DNA of 64,000 bases from Planctomycetota bacterium (GTDB lineage Bacteria > Planctomycetota > UBA1135 > GCA-002686595), in contig JACKHV010000005.1 in the NCBI GenBank assembly GCA_020638835.1, forward strand, positions 1 to 64,000, given 5' to 3'. A model generated the notes under the pieces. That model had not been told where the DNA came from and searched no databases. It saw nothing but the letters and a program-made list of their open reading frames with translations. This document shows positions 9,055 through 18,539 of the stretch, one piece after another. A program made the position numbers and the translations under genes. The first letter of the stretch is position 1. Each line of letters starts with the position of its first letter.

Positions 9055-10431
9055 TCACGCTCCATTCGACAAGCGGGCGATGCGTGCGGTCAGCTCGCGC
9101 TTGAGGCGGGCGTAAGATCCGCCGACGAGTTGGCGGTCGAGGACGCAGAGAGCGGTGCGGCAGAGTTCGAGGGCGCCCGCGCGGTCCTTGGTGTGGTGTT
9201 CGACGAGCTTGGCGAGACCCAGGAGGATCGCCGGGCTGTGGCGGTCCTGGGGGGCGGCGGCGAGGTCGCGGTAGGCGGCCAGTGAGTCGGCGTCGCGGCG
9301 GGCGAGGCGTAGGGCTTCGGCGCGTTCCAGGGCGAGGTCGCGGGCGCGGTCCGCGTTGCGCGTGCGCTCGAGCGCGCGTTCGAGCCAGGCGAGGGCGGCG
9401 TCGCGGTCGCGGGTGCTCTGGTGCGACTTGGCGAGGCCCGCCGCGCGCGCGGAAGGGCAGCCGGTGAGCGGCGAGCCGTCCGCGCGCGTCTCGGCGCTCG
9501 AGCGACCGAGGTGCGCGGCGAGCGTCGCGAGGCTCAGCACGTCGTCGAGGTTGTGTTGGAACACGCCCTCGACGCGGTGCGGCCGGCCGGCGAGGAAGTC
9601 GAACCACGCCTCCGGTGCGTAGGCCCCCGGCAGGTCGTCGGCGCGCTGCACGCCGACAAGCTCCGACTCCATCGTGCGCAGCCGCGCGTCGGGCAACGCC
9701 GCGCGGTAGAGGCGTCGTAGCGGATGGCAGAGGTCGAGGTGCGGCACGGCATCGAAGGGCGGCGTGACGCCGTGCACCCGCATCTTGTCCTCGAGGCGGT
9801 GGCGGTCGAACGACTTGCCGAAGAATGAAACGACGCCCGCGGAACGCGCGATGCGCTGCGCGCACTCGGCGAGCAGCTCGCGTTCTTCGGCGGGAGAGCG
9901 CAAGAATCCCTGCCAGAGCTCGAAGCGGTCGCCGACGAAGCGACCAAGGCCGATCATGAAGACCGACGTGCCCGCCCCACCGGAGAGGCCGGTCGTCTCC
10001 GTGTCGAGGTAGACCGCACGGCGCAGGTCGAGGTCCGCGAGACGCGCGTCGCCGGTCGTCACGTGGAAGTCCGCCGCGTCCGCCGCGTCGATCTCGAGGA
10101 GGCGCCACTCGCCGTGCCGCCACGCTTCGTGGAACCAGGTCGTGCGCGCCGCGAAGCACTCGTCTTCGGTCGCGCCGCGTGCGACGACTTCGATGCCGCC
10201 GAGCTCGGCGATGGAACGCGGCCAGAGTCCGCCGTCGTCGGGCGATGCCGGCGCCGGCGCTTGCGTGCGACGCTTCGCCTGCGCGCCGCGCAAGCGCCCG
10301 CGCAGCTCGAGGGACAGCTCGCGGCGCGGTGCCGGTGCCTCATTCGCGACGCGTTCTTCCGCGGATCGCGGCGGATCCTCATCCGATTCACGGCGCAGGC
10401 GCCGCAGTCGTCCGCGGAAGGACTCGGTCAC
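9055..10431 (-). CDS. mrfB: MrfB/YprB-type DEDD exonuclease
   Basis: This 458-residue protein has a DnaQ-like exonuclease core. The first acidic pair is in YLDTETTGLSGG, a central block is SFFGKSFDRHRL, and HNLDDVLSLATLA carries the last catalytic His and Asp. The C-terminal 130 residues are helical and TPR-like (repeated AL-ER-A pattern). In Bacillus the matching pair YprA/YprB (MrfA/MrfB) repairs mitomycin C lesions independently of UvrABC; here too the exonuclease gene directly follows the helicase gene. The GTG start overlaps the helicase TGA (GTGA), so the two are probably translated together. The N-terminal 60 residues are basic and likely disordered. Confidence 0.85.
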   Translation of the reverse strand: MTESFRGRLRRLRRESDEDPPRSAEERVANEAPAPRRELSLELRGRLRGAQAKRRTQAPAPASPDDGGLWPRSIAELGGIEVVARGATEDECFAARTTWFHEAWRHGEWRLLEIDAADAADFHVTTGDARLADLDLRRAVYLDTETTGLSGGAGTSVFMIGLGRFVGDRFELWQGFLRSPAEERELLAECAQRIARSAGVVSFFGKSFDRHRLEDKMRVHGVTPPFDAVPHLDLCHPLRRLYRAALPDARLRTMESELVGVQRADDLPGAYAPEAWFDFLAGRPHRVEGVFQHNLDDVLSLATLAAHLGRSSAETRADGSPLTGCPSARAAGLAKSHQSTRDRDAALAWLERALERTRNADRARDLALERAEALRLARRDADSLAAYRDLAAAPQDRHSPAILLGLAKLVEHHTKDRAGALELCRTALCVLDRQLVGGSYARLKRELTARIARLSNGA

Positions 10432-13019
10432 GCCAGCGCGGCTCCCAGCTCGTCCGGCGCGTGGTCCTCGAGGTCGTCGACCTCGGTCGTGCCGATGCCG
10501 CTCGCCAGGTGGCGCAGGATGCGCACGGCGGTCTGCTTGCCGGAGGGGCCGACTTCTTCCGGCGGACCGACGCAGGCGGGACAGCCGCGTTCGCAAGCGC
10601 AGCCTTCAGCGACGTCGAGCGCCGCTTCGAGCACCGAGCGCGCGTCGCCGTACAAGAGGTCGGAGAGTCCCACGCCGCCCTGCACGCGGTCGTAGAGGAA
10701 CAGCGCGGGGCAGCCGAAGTGCGGCGAGCGCACCTGCGTCGAGATGCCGAGGTCGCGCGGACCGCAGCGCAGGTAGAGCGGCGCGACGCGGCGCATCAGC
10801 GCGCCGATGCCGTGCCACGCGGCGCCGCGGTCGCCGCCGGCCAGGCCGAGTTCGGCGGCGGAGGCGTCGGAGAGCGTCAGCACGAAGGCTTCGGTGTCGA
10901 GTTCCTCCGCCGGCAGGTTGATGTCTTCCGCGCCGACGTTCTCGCGGGTGTAGAAGCGGATCTTCTTGTAGAGCGTCGCGACGGTCGTGACGTGCACTTC
11001 GCCGCGCCAGATGGCGTGGTCCTCGCCGTGCTGCGGGAAGCCGTCTTCGTGCCCGAGCGAGGCGAGTTCGTCGGGCTGCACCGGATCGGCGACCGGCGCG
11101 TCCGTGCGCGAGCGCGTCGCGCGGCGTTCGAGCCGCAGGACGCGCACCTCGGTGTCGGTGTGCGCGTCGGTGAAGTAGTCCGAGTCGACGCGGCGGGCGT
11201 ACGCGCGGCGGTTCTTGTAGTCGAAGCGCTCGACCTTCCACGTCTCGCCCTCGACCTGGTAGATCGCACCTTCGTGCACGGCGGTGATCGAACCCTCGCG
11301 GTCGATCTCGCCGATCGCCTTCTCCGTCTGCGCGTCGAGGATCACGACGTTGTCGGGTTCGTTGCCCTCGAGCGACACGTCCTGCGCGGGGTAGGCGTCG
11401 GCGGTCCAGAACCAGCGATCGCCGCGCCGGTGCAGGAAGCCCGACTCCTCGGCGAGGTAGTCGAGGATCAAGTCGGCGTCCTGCACGCCACCATAGGTCG
11501 CGTCGTCGAGCCCGCCGCCCTCGGCCGCGCGGAACGGCAGCTCGAAGGCCGCGCACTTCAGCTGTTCGGAGAGCAGCACGAGGTTGTCGGGGTCGAGGCT
11601 GAGCCGTTCCTTCGGCGAACCGAAGAGGTGGTCGGGGTGCCGCGCCAGGAACTGGTCGACGGGGTCGGACTGCGCGATCTGCACGACGAGGCTGGGTTTC
11701 TTGCGGCGGCCGACGCGGCCCGCGCGTTGCCAGAAGGACGCCTGCGAGCCCGGGTAGCCGACGAGGCACGCGACGTCGAGCGCGCCGATGTCGATGCCGA
11801 GCTCGAGCGCGTTCGTGCTGACGACCACCTTCACCTCGCCGGTGCGCAGGCCCGCTTCGATCTCGCGGCGCAGGTCGGGCAGGTAGCCGCCGCGGTAGCC
11901 GCGCACTTCCTCGGGCTTCAGGCCGAACTCGGCCGCGCCTTCCTTCAGGTAGCGCGTGAGCACTTCGACGGCCGTGCGGCGCTTGCAGAAGAAGATCGTC
12001 TGGTGGCCCGAGCCGCAGAGGTGCCGCGCGAGTCGCCGCGCTTCCTCGAGGGCATTCGCGCGCAGGCCGGCGACCGGGTTGAGCATCGGCGGGTTGAACA
12101 CGCCGAAGATGCGCGCGCCGGCGGGTGAGCCGTCTTCGTCGACGAGCACCGGTTCGCGCCCGATCAAGCGCGCCGTGTGCTGCGCGCCGTCACGGATCGT
12201 CGCGGAGCAGCAGATGAACTTCGGGTCGCTGCCGTAGTGCCGCGCGATGCGCACCAAGCGGCGCAGCACGTTCGCGACGCTGGAACCGAAGACGCCGGAC
12301 ATCGTGTGCACCTCGTCGATCACGATGAAGCGCAGGTCGCGGAACAGCTCGGCCCACTTCGCGTGGTTCGGCAGGATGCCTTGGTGCAGCATCCACGGGT
12401 TGGTCAGGATCATGTGCCCGCGGTCGCGCAGCGTGCGGCGCACCGAGGGCGGCGTGTCGCCGTCGTAGGTGAACGCGTGCCAGTCCGCGCCGAGTTCCTG
12501 GACGAGCGCGGCGAGCCCCGTCGACTGGTCCTGGCTGAGCGCCTTCGTCGGGAAGAGGAACAGCGCGCGCGCCGCGCCCTCGGCCTCGATCAGCTTCTGC
12601 ATCACGGGCAACGTGTAGCAGAGCGTCTTGCCGGACGCGGTCGGCGTGGCGATCAACACGTCGCGGCCGTCGAGTGCGGCGTCGATCGCGCGCGCTTGGT
12701 GTTCGTAGAGCTCGGTCAGGCCGCGCGCGCGCAGCAGGTCGACGAGCCGCTGGTCGAGCCGCGCGGGGAAGGCCGCAACGCGCGCGGGGCGCGCCGGCGT
12801 CTCGCGCCAGTGTTCGAAGCAGCCGCCGAGCTCGGCGTCGGAGCGCAGCTCGCGCACGATCGACAGCACGTCCCCCTTCGCGCCCGAGCGCCGACGGCCG
12901 CCGCGCGCCGGAGCACGACGCTCTTCGCCCTCTTCCAGCGGTCCCAGCCCACTTCGATCGCGCATCCCCTCGCTCCTCGTTCGCCGACCTCGGCCGTTCG
13001 GGTTTCGTTCGGGTCGCAC
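10428..13019 (-). CDS. mrfA: MrfA/YprA-type DEAD-box helicase with DUF1998 domain
   Basis: This superfamily 2 DNA helicase has 863 residues from the first possible start; Met19 is an alternative. Walker A is ATPTASGKT (residues 124-132) and the Walker B variant is DEVH (235-238). Motif III is CSAT, and motif VI is in QRAGRVGR. The C-terminal part is the MrfA/DUF1998 domain, ending in a four-cysteine cluster (Cys807, 809, 813 and 816) that in MrfA binds metal and is needed for function. The family unwinds 3'-tailed DNA. The gene lies 45 nt downstream of the ABC/GldG cassette on the same strand, so it could be read with it. Confidence 0.92.
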   Translation of the reverse strand: MRPERNPNGRGRRTRSEGMRDRSGLGPLEEGEERRAPARGGRRRSGAKGDVLSIVRELRSDAELGGCFEHWRETPARPARVAAFPARLDQRLVDLLRARGLTELYEHQARAIDAALDGRDVLIATPTASGKTLCYTLPVMQKLIEAEGAARALFLFPTKALSQDQSTGLAALVQELGADWHAFTYDGDTPPSVRRTLRDRGHMILTNPWMLHQGILPNHAKWAELFRDLRFIVIDEVHTMSGVFGSSVANVLRRLVRIARHYGSDPKFICCSATIRDGAQHTARLIGREPVLVDEDGSPAGARIFGVFNPPMLNPVAGLRANALEEARRLARHLCGSGHQTIFFCKRRTAVEVLTRYLKEGAAEFGLKPEEVRGYRGGYLPDLRREIEAGLRTGEVKVVVSTNALELGIDIGALDVACLVGYPGSQASFWQRAGRVGRRKKPSLVVQIAQSDPVDQFLARHPDHLFGSPKERLSLDPDNLVLLSEQLKCAAFELPFRAAEGGGLDDATYGGVQDADLILDYLAEESGFLHRRGDRWFWTADAYPAQDVSLEGNEPDNVVILDAQTEKAIGEIDREGSITAVHEGAIYQVEGETWKVERFDYKNRRAYARRVDSDYFTDAHTDTEVRVLRLERRATRSRTDAPVADPVQPDELASLGHEDGFPQHGEDHAIWRGEVHVTTVATLYKKIRFYTRENVGAEDINLPAEELDTEAFVLTLSDASAAELGLAGGDRGAAWHGIGALMRRVAPLYLRCGPRDLGISTQVRSPHFGCPALFLYDRVQGGVGLSDLLYGDARSVLEAALDVAEGCACERGCPACVGPPEEVGPSGKQTAVRILRHLASGIGTTEVDDLEDHAPDELGAALA

Positions 13020-13064
13020 GATAGAGCAGACGGGCGCCCGAGTCCAGCGCCTGTCGCGCCGGCG

Positions 13065-14801
13065 TTACTCGGCGACGATCCCGGCGAGGCGGGCGTGCAG
13101 ACCGACCGCCCCCACCAGCGCGCGCTGGCCGTCGACCTCGACGGCTTCGCGCAGCACCCCCCGGTCGTCCTTGGCGAGGCCGACCGAGAAGCGACGGGTG
13201 CCGCCGTCCCGGAGCTCGAAGACGCCGTCGATCGCCCGCGCGAGCGGCTCGCCGTCGTTCGCCACGTGCCCCTTTCCGCGCAGGAAGAGCAGCGCGTCCA
13301 TGACCTTCAGGAGGTCGCGGGCTTCGTCAGTCTCACCGGCGCGCGTCCAGAGTCCTCGGTCCGAGCGCTCGAAGCGGCGCTCGACGCCGTCGCGCGAGAG
13401 CGTCAGGGCGCTCACGTTCACCTCGTCGAGCTGCAGCAGCTGCAAGCTGCGCCAGGAGTTCAGCGGCGCCGTGAGTCGTTCGTGCAGCCAGTCTTCGCAG
13501 TGGAAGACGACGTCCTCGCCGGCACGCCGGAACAAGCTCGGATCCGCGCCGATGGCGATCTGGAAGGTCTCTTCGTTCGTCGAGAGGCGCAGCGTGCCGG
13601 CGGGCTCGAAGCTCGGCGCCTCGGCCCCCCACAACGGAGCGCGCAAGTTCGACTGCGAGAGGCGGTCGAGCAGGTCGGCGACGAGCGTGGGATCGGCGGC
13701 CTCCGCGGCGCCCCAGTCGTCTCCGGCCCACGGCGCGACCGTCCAGCTGGCACCTTCGCGCGCGAGCAGCACGCCGTCGTCGCCCGTGCGGTACTCGACG
13801 CCGATGATCCGCGACTTCGGCTCCTGCAGCACGCGCAGGTCGAGCAGTTCCCCGAGCGGCCGCAACAGCTCGAGGACCGACAGACCGTCGACCTCGAAGA
13901 CGGCGGTCTGCCTTTCGCGCTGCGCGAACCAGCGGTCGCCGCCGACGCTCGCGCGGCCGAAGAGCAGCGCGCGTTCTTCCCCCGAGTGCGTGCGCAGCGC
14001 GATGCGCCACCACGGTTGTTCGAGGCCGTAGAGGCTCAAGTCCTGCGGCACGTCCTCGATGTGTCGCATGATCGGAAGGAAGGTCGTCGCGCGGCAGACG
14101 ACCTCTAGCATGCGCGGATCGAGGCTCGCGTTCACTGGCGCCGTGGCGACCCAGTTCGTCCCGTCGAGGAAGGCGGAGAAGTCGAGGTCGACGCGCTCGC
14201 TGTCCAAGGACGCCTGGTCGTAGCCCGTGCGGTGCACTTCGACGATCTGGCCCGGGTCCATGACCAAGGCGCGCGTCGAGCGGAACTCGTCGAGGTTGCG
14301 CTCCAGCGTGTTCGTGATGTTGCGCACGGTGCGTCCGAGCTTCCCGTCGACGCGCACGTAGACGTGGCGGCCGTCGAGGTCCGCGTTGCCCATCTCGATG
14401 CGCTTGGTGGTGAGCTTGCCGGTTCCGTCGTCGCTGGTGACGTCGATCAGACCGACGGGCGGTTCGAAGCCGAGATCAGCGAGGTCGGGCGACTCCTGCG
14501 TGATCGGGATCAGCTCGTTGAACTCGATCATCTGCGCGAACAGGCCGATCACGCCCGCCTCCGCCGGGTGTTCGACGGGGTCGGTGATCCACCAGCCGTC
14601 GTCGCGACGCTCGAGCGTGACCAGCAGGCCGCGGCGCGTGTGTTCCAGGCGCAGCTTCTGCAGGCCCGGAGCGCTGACGCCGGCGAAGAGCTTGCCGGGC
14701 GCGGCTTCGACGATCGGGTCGGTCCCGCGGTTCGACCAGTAGGCGATCCCCGCGATGGCGGCGAGCAGGAGGACGAGGAGCAGGCTGGTGCGCGAGTTCA
14801 T
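13065..14801 (-). CDS. DUF4340 membrane-anchored protein
   Basis: The 578-residue protein has one N-terminal transmembrane helix (about residues 6-22, LLLVLLLAAIAGIAYW) and then a large soluble region. It contains DUF4340-type segments: WWITDPV followed by LG-F-PP, and later a second unit with WTV. DUF4340 proteins are regularly encoded beside GldG-type ABC components, as here, but their molecular role is not established. The ATG overlaps the TGA of the GldG-like gene (ATGA), so the protein is probably made in step with it and acts at the same membrane complex. Confidence 0.8.
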   Translation of the reverse strand: MNSRTSLLLVLLLAAIAGIAYWSNRGTDPIVEAAPGKLFAGVSAPGLQKLRLEHTRRGLLVTLERRDDGWWITDPVEHPAEAGVIGLFAQMIEFNELIPITQESPDLADLGFEPPVGLIDVTSDDGTGKLTTKRIEMGNADLDGRHVYVRVDGKLGRTVRNITNTLERNLDEFRSTRALVMDPGQIVEVHRTGYDQASLDSERVDLDFSAFLDGTNWVATAPVNASLDPRMLEVVCRATTFLPIMRHIEDVPQDLSLYGLEQPWWRIALRTHSGEERALLFGRASVGGDRWFAQRERQTAVFEVDGLSVLELLRPLGELLDLRVLQEPKSRIIGVEYRTGDDGVLLAREGASWTVAPWAGDDWGAAEAADPTLVADLLDRLSQSNLRAPLWGAEAPSFEPAGTLRLSTNEETFQIAIGADPSLFRRAGEDVVFHCEDWLHERLTAPLNSWRSLQLLQLDEVNVSALTLSRDGVERRFERSDRGLWTRAGETDEARDLLKVMDALLFLRGKGHVANDGEPLARAIDGVFELRDGGTRRFSVGLAKDDRGVLREAVEVDGQRALVGAVGLHARLAGIVAE

Positions 14802-16399
14802 GAGACGGATCCGATGCGGCGGCGACGCAGCGCGACGAACGCGCCGGCGAGCGTCGCGACGAGCGGCAACAGGTAACTTCCGACCACGTGCAGTCGGAAG
14901 AGCGAGTCGTCGGCTCCCACCGCGAGGCGGCGGTCCTCGATGCTGCGCGGCGAGATGCGCGCGCGGAACTCGCGACTGGACGCCCAGTTGAAGGCGTTCA
15001 GCGCGAAGTCGCGGTTCGCCGCGAAGGAGCCGTTCGAGAACAGGAAGTGCGAGCCGGTGACGAGCACGCGCGACTCGGGACGTTCGCGCTGCACGTTCTT
15101 CGGGACGAAGGCGCCCTCGCGCGTCGGCGGGAAGACGCTGGTGGCGGCGAGGAGGAAGGCGCCGCGTTGTTCGGTCGATTCGTCGTAGCGCCAGTCGTGC
15201 TCACCGTTCGCGTCGGGCAGGTCGATCCAAGAGCTGCCGGGCAGCGTGCTCATCAGGTCGGCCAGCAGGCCGCGGTCGGGCGCGCGCGTGAGCTCGAGCG
15301 GGCGCGTGAAGGTCTGGCGCACGCGCCGCCCGCCACGGCGCAGCGACTCGGTCACGGGATGACGCGCGTTCATGGTGTCCGGCGGCACGGTCAGACCGGA
15401 GCACTCCGGCGTTCCTTCCGTCAGCCGGTTCGTCGCGGCGTCGCGGATCGGCATGCAGACGAGCCCCTCGCCGACGCGGATGCCGTACGGCTCGACGAGC
15501 GCCGCGACACCGCCCGCCTCTGCGTCGCCCTTCGGGTTCGCCGCGGCGATCAGGCTGCCGCCGCGCTCGACGAAGTCGCGCACGTAGCCGACCGTCTGCG
15601 GGTCGAGCCCCTGGAGCGGCGACATCACCGCGAGCACCGCGGCGTCGTCCGGCACCGGCCCGGTCTCGAGCGGGTCCCAGCGCGACGCGCGGAAGCCGTC
15701 CGCGACGAGCGCGCTGTGCAGCTTCGACAGCTCGACGCTCTCGTCGCCGTAGAGGTCCGGTTCGCCGTGACCGTAGGAGAAGTAGACGTGCGGCGCCTCG
15801 GTCTGGCTGACTTGCAGCAGGGCTTCGAGCAACGCTTCCTCGCCGCGGAAGACGGCGAGCGAGGGCGGCACCATGCGGCTCGGGTCGGGCGACGCCATCC
15901 CGATGTCGAACTCCGCGACCTCGCCGAAGATCGGGACGATGACGCGACGATCCTCGGTCGAGACGACGAACACGTTCACCTGCTCGACGCCGAGCGCGGC
16001 CATCGCTTGCTCGACCTTGGAGTCGCCGGTCTTCGCGCCCGAGAGGTCGTGCTGCACGAGCTTGACCTTGTCGGGTCGCAGGTCGGCGGCGATGAGCAGC
16101 AGGTCGTACATGCGCGCCTGCGCTTCGCCGAAGGCGGCCGTCAAGGGTTGCTCGACGGGCCGGAAGAAGACGTCGACCTGCACCTTCTCGGGCAGCTGCG
16201 CGATGACGCGTTCCGTCGCGGGATCGAGCCGATTGCGCTGGTCCGCGGTCAGGTCGACGCGCGCGCGCAAAGCTGGGTTGCCCGCGAGGATCGTCAGACC
16301 CAGCGCGGCCGCGACGGCGAGGACCACGTTCAGCGCGACGCGCGACCCGATCGCGAGCCGAGTCCAACGCGTCGTGCCGGTCGAAGGCGCGGAGCTCAT
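14798..16399 (-). CDS. GldG-like ABC transporter auxiliary protein
   Basis: The 533-residue protein belongs to the Gld/ABC-transporter auxiliary family. One helix sits near the N-terminus (about 22-42) and another near the C-terminus (about 503-525), with a large extracytoplasmic domain between them. That domain has YFSYGHGEPDL and a segment resembling glutamine-amidotransferase folds (FVERGGSLIAAANP). In Bacteroidetes, GldG works with GldF and GldA in gliding and secretion; in other phyla the cassette is present without proven function. The start ATG overlaps the permease stop (ATGA), and the stop overlaps the next start (ATGA). Confidence 0.85.
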   Translation of the reverse strand: MSSAPSTGTTRWTRLAIGSRVALNVVLAVAAALGLTILAGNPALRARVDLTADQRNRLDPATERVIAQLPEKVQVDVFFRPVEQPLTAAFGEAQARMYDLLLIAADLRPDKVKLVQHDLSGAKTGDSKVEQAMAALGVEQVNVFVVSTEDRRVIVPIFGEVAEFDIGMASPDPSRMVPPSLAVFRGEEALLEALLQVSQTEAPHVYFSYGHGEPDLYGDESVELSKLHSALVADGFRASRWDPLETGPVPDDAAVLAVMSPLQGLDPQTVGYVRDFVERGGSLIAAANPKGDAEAGGVAALVEPYGIRVGEGLVCMPIRDAATNRLTEGTPECSGLTVPPDTMNARHPVTESLRRGGRRVRQTFTRPLELTRAPDRGLLADLMSTLPGSSWIDLPDANGEHDWRYDESTEQRGAFLLAATSVFPPTREGAFVPKNVQRERPESRVLVTGSHFLFSNGSFAANRDFALNAFNWASSREFRARISPRSIEDRRLAVGADDSLFRLHVVGSYLLPLVATLAGAFVALRRRRIGSVS

Positions 16400-17133
16400 C
16401 TCCAACGCCGCGCCTCCACCGCGCGGATCGAGAGGAACAGGAACAAGGCCGTCCAGGCGCAGAAGAACACCACGACCTGCGAGTCGAGCACGCCGGCGAG
16501 GTAGCCGCGCTGCAAGCTGGTGACGAGGTCGACCTGCCCGCTGCCCCACTTCAGCCACTGGACGTTCGGCAGCGAGGCGAGGCGCGGCAGCTGCACGGCG
16601 ACGATGTTCGCGACGATGCCGAAGAAGGCCGCGAGCAGAGGCGTCGAGGTCGTCGCGCTGCAGAGCAGGCCGATCGCGCAGAACAGCGCAGAGACGGAGA
16701 CCGCACCGAGGTAGCTGCCGATCACCGCGCCCCAGTCGGGATCGACGCCGAGCGCGTGGATCGTCGCCGCGTAGACGAGCAGCGCCGACCAGAAGAGCGA
16801 CATGAAGATCCACGCCGCGCAGAACTTGCCGAGCACGACGGCGAAGTCGGTCACCGGTGCGGTCTGCAGGAACTCGAGCATGCCGGTGCGCGCTTCCTCG
16901 CTGATCATGCGCATCGTCAAGAGCGGCGGCAGGAAGACCATCACGCCCCAGTAGAGCGTCCCGCCGCCCGCGGCCCAGTTGAGGCCGAAGACGACGTCGC
17001 CGCGCGCCTCCTCGATGGTCGTCGTGAAGTCCCAGCCGACGAGGAACAGCCCGACGCAGAGCAGGATCCAGGCGAGCGGCGAGTAGAACAGGCCGGCCAG
17101 CTCGCGGCGCAGGATCGTGAGCACGCCGTTCAC
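16396..17133 (-). CDS. ABC-2 type permease (GldF-like)
   Basis: This is a 245-residue polytopic membrane protein with about six hydrophobic helices. It starts VNGVLTILRRELAGLFYSP, typical of GldF/ABC-2 permeases, and contains the internal signature MRMISEEARTGMLEFLQTAP. It is the membrane half of the transporter whose ATPase is encoded immediately upstream. The GTG start overlaps the ATPase TGA (GTGA), and the stop overlaps the GldG-like ATG. Its transported substrate cannot be predicted from the sequence. Confidence 0.9.
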   Translation of the reverse strand: MNGVLTILRRELAGLFYSPLAWILLCVGLFLVGWDFTTTIEEARGDVVFGLNWAAGGGTLYWGVMVFLPPLLTMRMISEEARTGMLEFLQTAPVTDFAVVLGKFCAAWIFMSLFWSALLVYAATIHALGVDPDWGAVIGSYLGAVSVSALFCAIGLLCSATTSTPLLAAFFGIVANIVAVQLPRLASLPNVQWLKWGSGQVDLVTSLQRGYLAGVLDSQVVVFFCAWTALFLFLSIRAVEARRWR

Positions 17134-18419
17134 TCGGCGTCCTCGCGCTGCGACGGCTTCGAGAGGTCGCGACCCGGCGCGCCTTCGAAGGGGTTCAGGA
17201 CGTAGGGTTGCGCGGGCCTGCCCGGTTCTCCGAGTCTGCCCGGTTCTCCGAGTCTGCCCGGTTCGCCGAGTTTGCCCGGTTCGGTGGGTTTGCTCGCTTC
17301 GCCTCGCGCGGGCGGAGCGTCGACGGGCGCGGGCGCCGGCTTGGGCTCGAAGGGCGAGAGGAACTGCGCGGGTTGCGCGGTGGACGCGGGCGCGTCTCCG
17401 CCGGGGTGCAGCTCGAGGCCGAGCGAGACTGCGGCGGCGGTGCCCGGCGCGGACTGTCCGGCGGCCGCCTCCGGCACGCCCTTGCCCTCGCCCAGCTCCA
17501 ACGCGACGCGCGCGAAGAGCTCCTCGAGGCTCGGCTGCGACCACGACAGCTCGCGCAGCGCCCAATTCTTCAACGCGGCGAGCGCCCCCACGTCCTCGCG
17601 CAAGTCTTCCGCGCTGAACACCTCGAAGACGTGGTGGATGCCGAGCCGGCCGTGCTCTTCGACGCGCGCGACGCCGGGGATCGCGGCGAGCAGGCGCAGC
17701 GCTTCCGCGACGTCGGGCACCAGGGCCTCGAGCCGCACGTGCGCGCCGCGACCGATGGCGGCGAGGATCTCGGCCTGCGTGCCCTGCGCGGCGATGCGAC
17801 CCTTGTGGATCATGATCACGCGCGGACAGACGGCCTCGACCTCGGGCAGGATGTGCGACGAGAGCAGCACCGTGTGTTCGGCGGCGAGTTCTTTCAGCAA
17901 GGAACGGATCTCGAGCCGCTGCAAGGGATCGAGGCCGCTGGTCGGTTCGTCGAGGATCAGCACTTCGGGATCCGGCAGCAGCGCAACGGCGAGACCGACG
18001 CGCTGACGCAAGCCGCGCGAGAGCGTGCCGACGAGCTGTTCGGACCGCTCGAGCACCCCCACCCGCTCGAGCACCGCCGGGATGCGCGCCTTGCGATCCG
18101 CGCGCGACATGCCGTGCAGGCGGCCCTGGAAGTCGAGCATCTCGCGCACGCGGTGCTCGCCGTAGAGCGGCACGCTCTCCGGCAGGTAGCCGATGCGTCT
18201 GCGCACCTCCATCGACTGCCGCAGCACGTCGAAGCCCGCGACCTCGGCCGCGCCGGAGGTGGCCGGCAGGAAGCCGGTCAGGATGCGCATCGTGGTCGAC
18301 TTGCCCGCGCCGTTGGGGCCGAGGAAGCCGACGACTTCGCCCTTCTCGACGGTGAACGAGAGGTCGTCGACGGCGGTCAAGGAGCCGAAGCGACGCGTGA
18401 GGTGCTGGACGGTGATCAC
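17130..18419 (-). CDS. ABC transporter ATPase with Pro-rich tail (GldA-like)
   Basis: The ATPase of the cassette has 429 residues from the GTG at 18419. Walker A is GPNGAGKST, the signature region LSRGLRQRVGLA is a variant of LSGGQ, and Walker B is VLILDEPTSGLD, followed by the H-loop SSHI. After about residue 310 comes a family-atypical tail of over 100 residues. It is rich in Pro, Ala and Gly, contains three or four LGEPGR-like repeats, and ends in a charged stretch. This tail is encoded by an 18-bp tandem repeat. The frame is open further upstream through a palindrome, but that part is clearly non-coding. It is the first gene of the ABC cassette. Confidence 0.9.
   Translation of the reverse strand: MITVQHLTRRFGSLTAVDDLSFTVEKGEVVGFLGPNGAGKSTTMRILTGFLPATSGAAEVAGFDVLRQSMEVRRRIGYLPESVPLYGEHRVREMLDFQGRLHGMSRADRKARIPAVLERVGVLERSEQLVGTLSRGLRQRVGLAVALLPDPEVLILDEPTSGLDPLQRLEIRSLLKELAAEHTVLLSSHILPEVEAVCPRVIMIHKGRIAAQGTQAEILAAIGRGAHVRLEALVPDVAEALRLLAAIPGVARVEEHGRLGIHHVFEVFSAEDLREDVGALAALKNWALRELSWSQPSLEELFARVALELGEGKGVPEAAAGQSAPGTAAAVSLGLELHPGGDAPASTAQPAQFLSPFEPKPAPAPVDAPPARGEASKPTEPGKLGEPGRLGEPGRLGEPGRPAQPYVLNPFEGAPGRDLSKPSQREDAE
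17221..17292. repeat. 18-bp tandem repeat inside the ABC ATPase gene
   Basis: Four head-to-tail units start at 17221, 17239, 17257 and 17275. The first two are identical (CCCGGTTCTCCGAGTCTG), the third has two changes, and the fourth is degenerate. Eighteen bases keep the frame and add the hexapeptide LGEPGR per unit on the minus strand. Such an array is prone to slippage, so copy number may differ between strains. Confidence 0.9.
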
Positions 18420-18539
18420 GAGGGGCAGGAGGGTACGGGAGCGGCGGGGAGCGCTCAACCGCGCGGGGCCCGGGCGAGTGCAATCGGCGTGCCCGGAGGA
18501 CGGGGCGACGGCTCGCACGCGGGCCACAGGCCGGCGTGA

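Noticed and set aside
17221..17292. CRISPR-like array
   Set aside because: The 18-bp units are directly adjacent without spacers and lie in frame inside a gene, so this is a simple tandem repeat. I saw no other CRISPR-like repeats.
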